Source: Amoeboradix gromovi (taxonomy: Eukaryota > Sanchytriomycota > Sanchytriomycetes > Sanchytriales > Sanchytriaceae). From it: a stretch of 13,458 bases of DNA. The position numbers and the translations under genes were made by a program. The stretch spans positions 1 through 13,458 of the forward strand of contig JADGIF010000233.1 of the NCBI GenBank assembly GCA_018985225.1, written 5' to 3'. Each line of letters begins with the position of its first letter. Within the stretch, counting starts at the first letter, position 1. The notes under the pieces were generated by a model. The model had not been told where the DNA came from, did no database searches, and saw only the letters and a list, made by a program, of their open reading frames with translations. Of this stretch, positions 6,391 through 13,458 are shown piece after piece.

Positions 6391-8521
6391 TTAAATATTT
6401 GCCAAAACCTCGTTTGCTTTCTTGTACTTTTCCAGTACTTGCTTTACCTTTTCCCTCTCTTTCACTATCAATTCGTCTTCCATAAACAGCTCCTTGATTT
6501 TGTCAGGTTTATATAAACTTTCAACCAATGTTGGATGTAATTCCTTTGTCACACCATTTACCAAGTTGTGCATTATCGCTTTGGGTACTAAATCAAGCAG
6601 CGATTGTCTGACTATCTCAAAGTATGAAATCATCAGTCTTCTTATCAACTGTACTTCAAATTGCTCTTTCTCCGTTAGTTCCTGGTGATGAGTAAACTGA
6701 TTTGGCGTTATTATCCCGGGAACTGCTGTAGGCAATGTAGATAAAGAAAACCCGTCATTAGGATTAGGAATCATTGACTTCCTGTTATTTACAGGTTTTA
6801 AGTCTCTTTTTTTAAAGAAGTACTGCAGCAAAGATTCCTTTTGCTCATCACTTTCGATCTCATCCAGACCCAACACTGTACTATTGCTGCTGAAGTCTAG
6901 ATTGTTATTGTTTATATTTCCACTTGCATTGGTCTGAAAGTTAGGTGACCGTGGCTGTGGGGATCTACTTCGCTCCACCCGTTGTTTATGTTGTTTGTCC
7001 ACTTGAATCGGGTCCCTGGTATCTCTACCCTGCATTGCAGCACCAACCCCAATAAAATCTGGATGGTTCGTGTTGATATATGCCATTTCAATATCCACTA
7101 AACTTGTGACATATGCTAGAGATGGATCCAGTTTATCTCTTAAAAGTCGATCCACTATCTCTACGTTAATTCTAAATACCAGTTAAACACGACGCTAATC
7201 TCGGATATCGCTCTATGTCTTTTGTACAGCACTCAACTGACAATTTCATCAATTCATCGAAAACCATTTCTACACATTTGATAGCAGGATGCAACAACCT
7301 CTTTAGTTGCGGTTTGATCAGTAATTCAAACGCTTTCTCTGGAATGAACAAAGTGGTTCTGCTACCAGTTGCATTACGAATGGCGGTCTTGATATCTTGA
7401 TCAGTCAATTGATCTAAAGGCATAACCTGGTTTATAAGATTGTTATACACGGTATGGTAGAGGTAATAGATCCTCGCACCTGCACACAATTCCAAGGTAT
7501 CAGCTTGACCATCAATGCTTTTGTTAAATTTGTCGCTGTAGCTGCTGATTATACGCAATAAGGAGCTTAGTGAGACATCATGAACAGGTCCAAATTGATC
7601 GTATTCAGATTGATGCTGCTGCATCATCAATGATATTTTTGATTTTAACTCTGGTAACTGCTGCTTAATGTGGTTGACCAAGATTTTATGCAGCAATTGA
7701 AGTAAATAGAACACACCGCACTTGTGAGCAATTGAAGGGAAGTGAGTGGTAAACAGCTCATGCTCCATTTCTCTCGACTCTAAATGACTTGTTTGAAATT
7801 GACCAGGAATTCCAGGTTTATTGATAACAGCAGTGAAGCCATAATAAAGAGAAAACGTTTTCCCTACTAATATTTCGTGTAATGAGTTTAATCCGTCTTT
7901 ATTGTTTGATATGCTGTTGAAGAACAAATCAGATTTAGTTAATACGCCGATAGTTCTTTTCCCATTTGGGTCGACTAGTCTGCACAACCTAAGAGAATCA
8001 GAAGTAGAAAGGTCATTCATACAGGTGGAAACGGCTAGCAATAAAGCGTTCTCTTTTCTTGCGTAGTGGCGAACTAATTGTTCAATCTGTTCATCTAAAT
8101 CATTCGGTTGATGAACAGTAGGAATCTGTATGAGGCCTGGAAGATCAATTAAAGTTAGATTGACGACCTGCTTTGAGAAGAGCTTGAGATATATTGGAGT
8201 AGAGCTGATATGCTGAATAGACTTAGCAATGTTTAGCAATTCATTTTGGACTTGACCAATTGGGATGGAATTCTTTAGATGTAAAAATTCAGCATATCCG
8301 TCTTGATCATTTTCATCTTCTATGTGAATTAATTGAAGAATTAGCGGCTGCTTAGTGCACATATCGACACCTATTGGTAATATTTCATAGCCACACAGAT
8401 GGTTGATCAGGGATGACTTGCCGCTACTTTGGGCACCTATTACGACTAATGACGGAAGATCAACAGACAAATGAAGAGTTTGAAGCTGATTAATTAATTC
8501 AATTACATTGACATTAGACAT
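6391..8521 (-). CDS. DNM1: Dynamin-related GTPase, Dnm1/DRP1-like (two exons)
   Basis: A membrane-fission GTPase; the Dnm1/DRP1 class divides mitochondria and peroxisomes. Exon 1 (7180-8521) carries the GTPase domain with P-loop GAQSSGKS (residues 29-36), a switch Thr in CTKQPL, DLPG (126-129) and TKSD (195-198), then the stalk with GARIYYLYH and TAIRNATGSRTTLFIPE. Exon 2 (6391-7160) continues with EIVDRLLRDKL and AYINTNHPDF, a low-complexity insert where Dnm1/DRP1 have their variable region, and a GED with SYFEIVRQSLLDLVPKAIMH. There is no PH or proline-rich domain. RNATG and VPKAIMHNLVN favour Dnm1/DRP1 over Vps1. A 19-base intron lies at 7161-7179. The total is 703 residues from the Met at 8521, which best fits the family start; an in-frame Met at 8557 would add 12. 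The stop overlaps AATAAA. Confidence 0.93.
7161..7179 (-). other. 19-base intron in the dynamin gene
   Basis: On the minus strand this reads GTATTTAGAATTAACGTAG, with a TTAAC branch-like motif just before the acceptor. Unspliced, translation stops after LASCLTGI. Spliced in phase 1 it reads LASCLTEIVDRLLRDKL, running without a gap into the conserved AYINTNHPDF region of the stalk. Both parts align to one dynamin. Confidence 0.9.
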
Positions 8522-8709
8522 TGTTACAGGGAACCGTGCTTCAATTTTTTTAATCAAAGCAAGTAGTACTTTGAGACAGAAAAGGTAGCGAAAAGGTACC
8601 GTAATTGTAAAAATATCATTTATTTCTGATTCGTCTTAATTTTTTAGGGGGGTAGTACATTTTTGAGAGGGGTGTATGTAAAGATTGCTTGTGCCTCTTG
8701 GTGTAAAAC

Positions 8710-9597
8710 ATGAACTTTCGGATACTCTCATTAACAGCAGGAATCTTAAGTTTTATTGTTGCTTTTTTCTGGCTATTTTGCGTTATAGGAGGCTCAAATG
8801 CAGATGGGATTCGTGAAGCATCATTTATTGAAATTCAGCGGGATATGATAAGCGGAATGAGTACGGGTATGGGTGGCATGGGTATGGGCATGGGCATGGG
8901 CATGGGTATGGGTATGGGTATGGGTGGCATGGGTATGGGTATGGGTATGGGTATGATGCCTTCATATAGAGTAACTTTTTCCCTAAGTTCATGGTGTGTG
9001 TATCAATACAAACTGCCTACTGGGATGCCGACACCTTTATGGGGAGATCTCGGTGATCTCCCATCCTACGAAATTGAAATGGAGGGTAATTCAGTAATTC
9101 AATGCGTTCATCCTTGGGTTGCTTTAAATGACCGGCGGATCCTCCTCACTCTAGCACAAGTAATTGGCTTGCAAAGTCCAATGTTGTATATGGGGGACTC
9201 ATTTCTTTTGGACAGAGGCTCATCAATGTATTATTTCCTTGAAGTACTTTATTACCTTATGCTTATATTTAGTTCCATTACGGCCATCGTTGCAGTTGTT
9301 GCTGTCACATTACGGCGCCAAATATTACCAGCCATTTCTGTTTCATGCTCTTGCTGCGTCTTACTTCCAGCTATAATTGCCTTTTCTATCTGGACTTTTA
9401 TATATTCTAGATTCTGCAGCTATATCGAGTTTGGAAACATGTGGAGCAATGATGTTTGGATTAGACTGGGCGCGTTATATTGGCTAACTGTGGTTGGCAC
9501 AGTTATTTCGATAGTAGTTGCGATATTTGCACTTCTTAGTTGTCTGCAAATGAGAAGAGAACGCCCTGAACCTAAAGGTCTTACTTCTTCGCCTTGA
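8710..9597 (+). CDS. Four-span membrane protein with Gly-Met tract, Sur7/claudin-like
   Basis: A 295-residue integral membrane protein with spans at about 7-27, 174-200, 206-232 and 254-279, both ends predicted in the cytosol, and a large first external loop (28-173). The loop has W95-C96 and C132, reminiscent of the W...C...C arrangement of claudin and fungal Sur7/PalI proteins, which organise cortical membrane domains. The match is topological, so the family call is tentative. Residues 53-83 form a near-perfect Gly-Met dipeptide tract encoded by ATGGGY repeats. The gene starts 188 bases from the divergent dynamin start, with G-rich DNA between them. It is convergent with the PWWP gene, the two stop codons lying 19 bases apart, and AATAAA begins 8 bases after its stop. 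Confidence 0.75.
   Translation: MNFRILSLTAGILSFIVAFFWLFCVIGGSNADGIREASFIEIQRDMISGMSTGMGGMGMGMGMGMGMGMGMGGMGMGMGMGMMPSYRVTFSLSSWCVYQYKLPTGMPTPLWGDLGDLPSYEIEMEGNSVIQCVHPWVALNDRRILLTLAQVIGLQSPMLYMGDSFLLDRGSSMYYFLEVLYYLMLIFSSITAIVAVVAVTLRRQILPAISVSCSCCVLLPAIIAFSIWTFIYSRFCSYIEFGNMWSNDVWIRLGALYWLTVVGTVISIVVAIFALLSCLQMRRERPEPKGLTSSP
8866..8958 (+). repeat. Coding hexanucleotide repeat (Gly-Met)
   Basis: Tandem ATGGGT/ATGGGC units in the frame of the tetraspan protein encode alternating Gly and Met, interrupted twice by GG, giving two tracts of unequal length. Third-position T/C variation shows that the array is not freshly expanded throughout. Such arrays change length by slippage, so allele differences are likely. 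Confidence 0.85.
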
Positions 9598-9616
9598 ATT
9601 TATAAAATAAATACTT

Positions 9617-10327
9617 TTATGTAACATTTTTTATTGATGCTTTCCATCGATCTATCAGTATTTTGCACTTGTGAGGTATATCCATTTCTATAAGCTCTCT
9701 ACCGACTTCATTTTTTGGTGGCTTAAATGCTATATAAGCTAAAACATGTCCAATTCTACTTTCTTCAACTACTTTAAAATTTATATCAGTCAACGAGCTA
9801 AGCCAACATACAGCCTTGTCGATCTTTGCTATATTCACTTTTAAATTATGGTTTCCATATATACGATTACCCAAATATCGCTTAATTTTTACAATCTTAT
9901 CCATTTCCGAATGATAAGTCTTTTTGCGTTTGCTCTTTCGAAATGAGCTGGATTTTCGTGGAGATTCAACAGATTTTACATCTTCAACTACTGCCGGTGC
10001 CTTATATAGATCCGGGGAAATAGAGTTAATCAGATCCAAAGGGCTAACTTCTTGAGCATGAATAATGGCTTTTTGTAGATCTTTACGTCTAGTCTTAGCA
10101 AACTCACTGTAATTTTCATCAAAATCTTTCATTAAATCTACACGAACCATACCGAAATCCATGCTTCCATAAAATAAAACCCCCATTTGCTTCTCTGATG
10201 GTTTTCCAATCGATGATGGATATTTTTCTTGTGGTATAATAGCACCTGGCCAATAAGGAAACCCCGGAACCTTTGCAAACACCTTGGAATATGGCATCCA
10301 AGCAGTTGCCATAGAAATATGTTTCAA
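9617..10327 (-). CDS. PWWP-domain protein with LEDGF/TFIIS-N-like C-terminus
   Basis: A likely nuclear chromatin reader. Residues 14-75 form a PWWP domain: KVFAKVPGFPYWPGAII holds the core motif as PYWP (24-27), and VLFYGSMDFGMVRV gives the second aromatic strand. PWWP domains bind DNA and methylated H3K36. Residues about 120-138 are Ser/Arg/Lys-rich (RKSSSFRKSKRKK), a probable nuclear localisation signal. Residues 160-232 are helical and resemble the integrase-binding/TFIIS-N fold of the LEDGF/HDGF family, with the pattern KIDKAVCWLSSL and a final ILIDRWKASI helix. Full length is 236 residues. The start is the first Met; Met6 and Met11 are alternatives just before the domain. The PWWP call is strong, the C-terminal domain moderate. 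No orthologue name is assigned. Confidence 0.85.
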   Translation of the reverse strand: MKHISMATAWMPYSKVFAKVPGFPYWPGAIIPQEKYPSSIGKPSEKQMGVLFYGSMDFGMVRVDLMKDFDENYSEFAKTRRKDLQKAIIHAQEVSPLDLINSISPDLYKAPAVVEDVKSVESPRKSSSFRKSKRKKTYHSEMDKIVKIKRYLGNRIYGNHNLKVNIAKIDKAVCWLSSLTDINFKVVEESRIGHVLAYIAFKPPKNEVGRELIEMDIPHKCKILIDRWKASIKNVT

Positions 10328-10689
10328 GGAAGATAATAATTTTATCAGGGTTAAAGCAAATTTTAAATGTTATAATCCTTAGAAGCTAGTTAACATGTGG
10401 CTGCTGGAATTTTGAGTATATCAGATCTCAGCAGTATGGAGTTCTAATCCGTATGACAGTATCGCTGTTTTCTAATACAGCTTAAAATGAAGAAAAACCG
10501 CGGAATTTTAATGCAGAGTTGAAGCAATACTGATAAAACCCATAATGCTTCTTGAAAAATCTTTTCAAGCAAACTGATTTTACGTCCTTCGGATTTCAGA
10601 TGAATTGCATAAATCAATAGCGCCAATCAGCAGTGGTAGTCCCTGATCTAGTGTAACAATCCACTGCCATAAACAGCTCGATTGTTTTC
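10328..10689. other. Gene-free flank between PWWP gene and Fanzor relic
   Basis: About 360 bases with stops in all frames at short intervals. It probably holds the PWWP gene promoter, since that gene is transcribed leftwards from 10327, and degraded upstream parts of the Fanzor element. I could not recognise transposase motifs, terminal repeats or an RNA gene here. Confidence 0.45.
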
Positions 10690-11165
10690 TTGAATATATC
10701 ATTTGTTGCGAATCTGTATCCATTTTTGTATAATTTCAAGACTTTTCCAGATTTTTCTAATAGCTCAAATACTCGATATTCTTCCTTTTCGCAAATGGTA
10801 AATGGAATAAATAGATGTTATCCTGAATATGTCAATTCTAAAGAAATAACTAGTAGGTACAGCATACATTCGTCTCAGACTGATAAGCTGGTCCAAACAC
10901 GGAAATTCGATGCCATGTACGAGGTATGGTACTTTAAAGAAAACCAACTTAGAAACCTGAACCTGTAAAAAGTGTCATTTGAAGATAGATAGAGATCATA
11001 TGGCAGCAAGGAACATATACATCAAGTATATGCATCCTTATTCAATCCCGCCTCAGGGTAGTGAAAGCGTGAGCAACCACTGTAACGGAGATCTAGCATT
11101 GCTAGTTTCTCTGTGGAAATTCTCGAATTTCTCGGAAATCATGTCTTTTAATGAGGAGTATACAT
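10690..11165 (+). pseudogene. TnpB/Fanzor-like RNA-guided nuclease remnant, copy 1
   Basis: The best preserved of three copies. A first open frame (10690-10968) has SFVANLYPFLYN and YSSFSQMVNGINRC, conserved with copy 2. A one-base frameshift near 10960 leads into a frame with CKKCHLKIDRDHMAARNI at 10964-11017. A CxxC zinc-ribbon half followed by RD-x2-AARN is the hallmark C-terminal RuvC-III motif of the TnpB/Fanzor (OrfB zinc ribbon) family. The earlier RuvC Asp and Glu motifs are not visible, so only the C-terminal part survives. The relic runs to within about 20 bases of the EAF7 start codon, and the frame itself stops at 11189-11191, inside EAF7. It is inactive as a nuclease. Confidence 0.72.
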
Positions 11166-11183
11166 CAAACAAGGGTTATTCCT

Positions 11184-11414
11184 ATGTCTGATCATTTCAT
11201 AGCCTATAGTCTCTTAATAAACTATCCGTTATCGAATCATCAGCATATAAGCATGATTCAACTCACAAAAGAGTTTAACAAAACCACAAACAAGCAATAC
11301 ACGGTGCTGCAAATGTATGATATATTAAAAGATGGATACGATTTTGAAAAATTTCCACGTCAAGTATGTGAATCAAGCGAATTTGAGCTTGGGATACCAG
11401 CACTAAAAGAGTAA
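11184..11414 (+). CDS. EAF7: Eaf7/MRGBP-like NuA4 subunit
   Basis: A 76-residue protein resembling the Eaf7/MRGBP (CT20) domain, the Eaf3/MRG15-binding subunit of NuA4 and TINTIN. The order fits: a helix (FIAYSLLINYPLSN), then HQHISMIQL where the family has a K-H-F-H-M-like turn and helix, then FNKTT, YTVLQMYDILKDGYDFEKF where the family has V/I-W-x2-L-x3-Y-D/N-L-E, and a terminal acidic FEL. It is shorter than known members and is essentially the domain alone. The start chosen is ATG 11184; an upstream in-frame ATG at 11151 lies in Fanzor-derived DNA. A possible 19-base intron at 11411-11429 would remove the stop and add 17 codons. WDR70 follows 70 bases later on the same strand. The family call is by eye. 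Confidence 0.65.
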   Translation: MSDHFIAYSLLINYPLSNHQHISMIQLTKEFNKTTNKQYTVLQMYDILKDGYDFEKFPRQVCESSEFELGIPALKE

Positions 11415-11429
11415 ATAATTGATTCACAG
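11411..11429 (+). other. Candidate 19-base intron at the end of EAF7
   Basis: GTAAATAATTGATTCACAG has the same length and ends as the proven-looking introns in this window and contains the EAF7 stop codon. Splicing would extend EAF7 to 92 residues, ending at 11481, two bases before the likely WDR70 ATG. The added residues have no recognised conservation. Chance GT-AG spacings of this size do occur in such AT-rich DNA, for example at 3023-3042, so this remains a candidate only. Confidence 0.3.
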
Positions 11430-11483
11430 AGGTTCTTGTTTTCAAAAAATGTGTTGCTCCTTGTTAGAGTTTGCAATTTAAAA

Positions 11484-12953
11484 ATGACAGATTCAAATAG
11501 TAGCAAGTCCAGCACATTTAGTGAAAGTGGCCGATTTGATTCTCAATTTCAGTTCAATGCCGGAAACTCCCCAATATCAGCCATAATTACAAATAAATCA
11601 TCATCTCAACTAATTGTTGGACACGGTGGCAAAATCAATTTTTACGAATTCCATGGAATGAATCGTGAATGCAGGCCGTATTTGAATGTAGAATGGAATG
11701 ACCAGATAATTAGTGATATGTCTTATTCAGTTAATAATAAGGAGTTTATAGCCTCAAGCAACGCACCATATATAAGATTATACGCTAGCAATGGTGATCT
11801 ATTAGAAGCTTTTGTTCAAGGGGACCCATACCTGCGTGATTTAAAACAGACTAGAGGACATGTCAATGCTATAACTAGTTGTGCCTTTTACCCGGTAGAT
11901 TCAAAAAAGTTTATATCCAGCTCAATAGATGGTACAATACGTATCTGGAGCGTAGAACAACAGCGAAAATCACTGGAATGCATTAGGTTTAGCGCTGGGC
12001 TGTCTAGTCATGCCCATGGGCGAGTTGCTGTGCACTCTGCATGTTTTTTGAATAATTTTATTGTAGCAGGTGGTAGTGACAAGCACATAAAAATTTGGGA
12101 TTTTGAGAGCCATTCTGTGGTCTCAAATAAATATGTTTGTACTGATTCTGTTTCCTATGTTATCCCAAATCCAGATACCCAGCACTTAATTGTTCAGACC
12201 AAAGATGACGTCATTACCGTACTCGATAAAAGGCAACTGAAGGAGCCTGTTCTAAAGATTAAAGATTGCCTTTCCAGAGCCAAAGCATGTTGGAGCCCAG
12301 ATGGGCAGGAAATTGTTGCTTATCAGAACAACTCAATGAAAACTTTTGACCTCTTTACTGGATCTGTTGTCGAGTCGTATGATGTAGACGGCAAACCGTC
12401 TATTTGCTATTGGGATTCTAAATTAGATCAATTAATAATCGGCAAGGGTAGTGGTGATTTAGAATTCCAATACTATTCAGCTTCTGAAAAAAAAGGAATC
12501 TTGTTTCCTGTAATGGCACCTGCAAAAAAGTCCACAATAGAAACTGACAACATTGCTGATACACCTGGTGCCATATATCTACCAAATGCTTTGCCCCTGT
12601 TTCAAACAGATCCGACCGCGTTACTAAGATCCCAGAGAACTACCAAAAGGGAATTAGCAAGAATAAGACGAACGGATGCTACAGCAGCTGTTGAGAAACC
12701 AGTGGATGGAGCAGGTAAAAAGGGAAAGTTAGGAACAAGCAATAGAGAAGCAATAATGGCAAGAGTCTTAAAAGATATACCACCCTTGGTTTATTATGAA
12801 GACCCTAGGGATGCTGTTGAAAAGTACAAGAAGGAAGAAGGAGCCTTTGTTCAACCAGCTTATAATAAATCTCAACCAAATCTTGTTCTTCATGACAGAA
12901 CCATAGAAGAAGAGGAAGAGAAAATGCCCAGAAAGAAAAAGAAAAGAAAATAA
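11484..12953 (+). CDS. WDR70: WDR70 (gastrulation-defective-1 family) WD40 protein
   Basis: A nuclear WD40 protein; WDR70 has been linked to H2B ubiquitination and DNA-break repair in fission yeast and humans. Of 489 residues, the first two thirds form the propeller with characteristic pieces: SQLIVGHGGKINFYEFHGMN, FVQGDPYLRDLKQTRGHVNA, FISSSIDGTIRIWSVE and AGGSDKHIKIWDFE. Beyond the propeller the family-specific tail is clear: MAPAKKS, IYLPNALPLF (animal PHALPMF), RTTKRELARIRR, a Gly/Lys linker, and FVQPAYNKSQP (animal WVSPAYSKTQP). The end is acidic then strongly basic (PRKKKKRK), a nuclear signal. I prefer the Met at 11484; the open frame begins at 11436, but those 16 residues overlap a possible EAF7 exon. 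The stop overlaps AATAAA. Confidence 0.92.
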   Translation: MTDSNSSKSSTFSESGRFDSQFQFNAGNSPISAIITNKSSSQLIVGHGGKINFYEFHGMNRECRPYLNVEWNDQIISDMSYSVNNKEFIASSNAPYIRLYASNGDLLEAFVQGDPYLRDLKQTRGHVNAITSCAFYPVDSKKFISSSIDGTIRIWSVEQQRKSLECIRFSAGLSSHAHGRVAVHSACFLNNFIVAGGSDKHIKIWDFESHSVVSNKYVCTDSVSYVIPNPDTQHLIVQTKDDVITVLDKRQLKEPVLKIKDCLSRAKACWSPDGQEIVAYQNNSMKTFDLFTGSVVESYDVDGKPSICYWDSKLDQLIIGKGSGDLEFQYYSASEKKGILFPVMAPAKKSTIETDNIADTPGAIYLPNALPLFQTDPTALLRSQRTTKRELARIRRTDATAAVEKPVDGAGKKGKLGTSNREAIMARVLKDIPPLVYYEDPRDAVEKYKKEEGAFVQPAYNKSQPNLVLHDRTIEEEEEKMPRKKKKRK

Positions 12954-13027
12954 ATGCAAGTTTTTTGTACTGTAATCTCACCTTTTTTATTTTGACATAA
13001 AATTAAAAGCGTCAATATGCATCACAC

Positions 13028-13294
13028 ATGGAGAACCAGTTTCCAATAGATCCAGAGAATCGTGAATTTGAAAAGATAAACCCAATAAATAAGCTAGATG
13101 GATACGGAAACCTTAAAAAGAGGGAAGCCAGAATTAGAGAGTCTTGGATAAGAATTATGGAAAAGAAGATACTAGAGGATCACTTAGCTGATTGCGTGTT
13201 TAAGAATCAAGTTAATGCTCCTGTAGCCTGTAGATCATTGGCAATTGCATTGTCCTCAAAGATGGCCGGTGCATTTGTCACCAAATCACAGTAG
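13028..13294 (+). CDS. NDUFB10: NDUFB10-type complex I accessory subunit
   Basis: An accessory subunit of mitochondrial NADH:ubiquinone oxidoreductase on the intermembrane-space side (animal PDSW, fungal 12-kDa subunit). The 88-residue protein contains REARIRESWIRIMEKKILED, matching the family's RE-x-RESW-x2-ME helix. C56 and C68 follow in a C-X11-C pair (DCVFKNQVNAPVAC), the same spacing as the family's CYRREGVNHLEKC. As is usual for this small subunit, there is no membrane span and no cleavable presequence. It shows that the organism keeps respiratory complex I, unlike microsporidia and Rozella. It lies 74 bases downstream of WDR70 on the same strand, with its own AATAAA 17 bases after the stop. 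Confidence 0.85.
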   Translation: MENQFPIDPENREFEKINPINKLDGYGNLKKREARIRESWIRIMEKKILEDHLADCVFKNQVNAPVACRSLAIALSSKMAGAFVTKSQ

Positions 13295-13373
13295 GTAAAA
13301 AGCTTTCATTTAATAAATCATGATAACATGAATTTCTCGTTTAATAGTGTGGTACACACTCTGTAAAAAGTAG

Positions 13374-13410
13374 ACTGGGGGTAAAAAGCGAGTGACGAGA
13401 TTTACCCAGT
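13374..13410. repeat. Hairpin near the window edge
   Basis: Arms at 13374-13385 and 13401-13410 can pair over ten bases (ACTGG, a two-G bulge, GTAAA against TTTACCCAGT), leaving a 15-base loop. It sits about 80 bases past the NDUFB10 stop in sequence with no recognised gene. It does not fit a tRNA. The role is unknown, and it may fall inside an intron or UTR of a gene that continues beyond the window. Confidence 0.4.
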
Positions 13411-13458
13411 TGAACTTTTCACAGCAGTGTCCCATATTTCTTCACCTAGGCAATAGGC

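Noticed and set aside
6478-6510. 13-base match between the dynamin 3' exon and 10666-10680
   Set aside because: One or more exact 13-base matches are expected by chance in a window of this size, and there is no extended alignment.
10444-10626. Minus-strand 60-codon frame upstream of the Fanzor relic
   Set aside because: It has no recognisable motif, is not conserved in the other copies and shows no support as a gene.
13402-13458. Minus-strand open frame of 18 codons from the right edge, ending just before a GTAAAT donor-like site
   Set aside because: It is too short to tell from chance and matches no family I know; possible 31- or 45-base introns do not settle the frame. It may be the 3' end of a gene beyond the window.
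1-13458. tRNA, rRNA, CRISPR array or bacterial-type operator
   Set aside because: None was seen on either strand. The content is eukaryotic nuclear, so bacterial feature types are not expected.

Overview
The window is a compact, AT-rich piece of a eukaryotic nuclear genome. Eleven credible protein genes sit tens of bases apart on both strands, and most reading frames are uninterrupted. TAA, TAG and TGA all act as stops, so this is not a ciliate with a reassigned code. A SAS-6 centriole protein, a complex I accessory subunit, a fungal-type Eaf3/Eaf7 pair, a Dnm1/DRP1-like dynamin and TnpB/Fanzor relics together suggest a centriole-bearing opisthokont. A zoosporic early-diverging fungus or a relative is my best guess, but the taxonomy is an inference. 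The most striking trait is intron size: three genes are broken by spliceosomal-type introns of only 19 to 20 bases, each supported by protein-family continuity across the junction.

Layout. 1-228: 3' flank of EAF3 with a short repeat. 229-1058 (-): EAF3/MRG15. 1177-1941 (+): unrecognised helical protein. 1980-3026 (+): coiled-coil protein, weakly CEP70-like. 3043-4375 (-): SAS-6, convergent with the previous gene and sharing a palindromic poly(A) signal with it. 4376-5989: a 1.6-kb stretch with no intact gene, holding two decayed TnpB/Fanzor fragments, a frameshifted ghost gene and copies of a small repeat. 5990-6361 (+): DPH4. 6391-8521 (-): dynamin-related GTPase. 8710-9597 (+): four-membrane-span protein with a glycine-methionine tract. 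9617-10327 (-): PWWP protein with an LEDGF/TFIIS-N-like end. 10328-11183: the best preserved Fanzor relic. 11184-11414 (+): EAF7/MRGBP-like. 11484-12953 (+): WDR70. 13028-13294 (+): NDUFB10. 13295-13458: edge sequence with a hairpin.

How the genes relate. There is no operon-like pathway, but chromatin functions are over-represented: Eaf3 and Eaf7 are direct partners in NuA4/TINTIN, and the PWWP protein and WDR70 are also nuclear. SAS-6 and the neighbouring CEP70-like candidate would both be centriolar or centrosomal. Genes are packed so tightly that AATAAA signals often overlap stop codons. Decayed transposon sequence now forms the immediate 5' flanks of DPH4 and EAF7.
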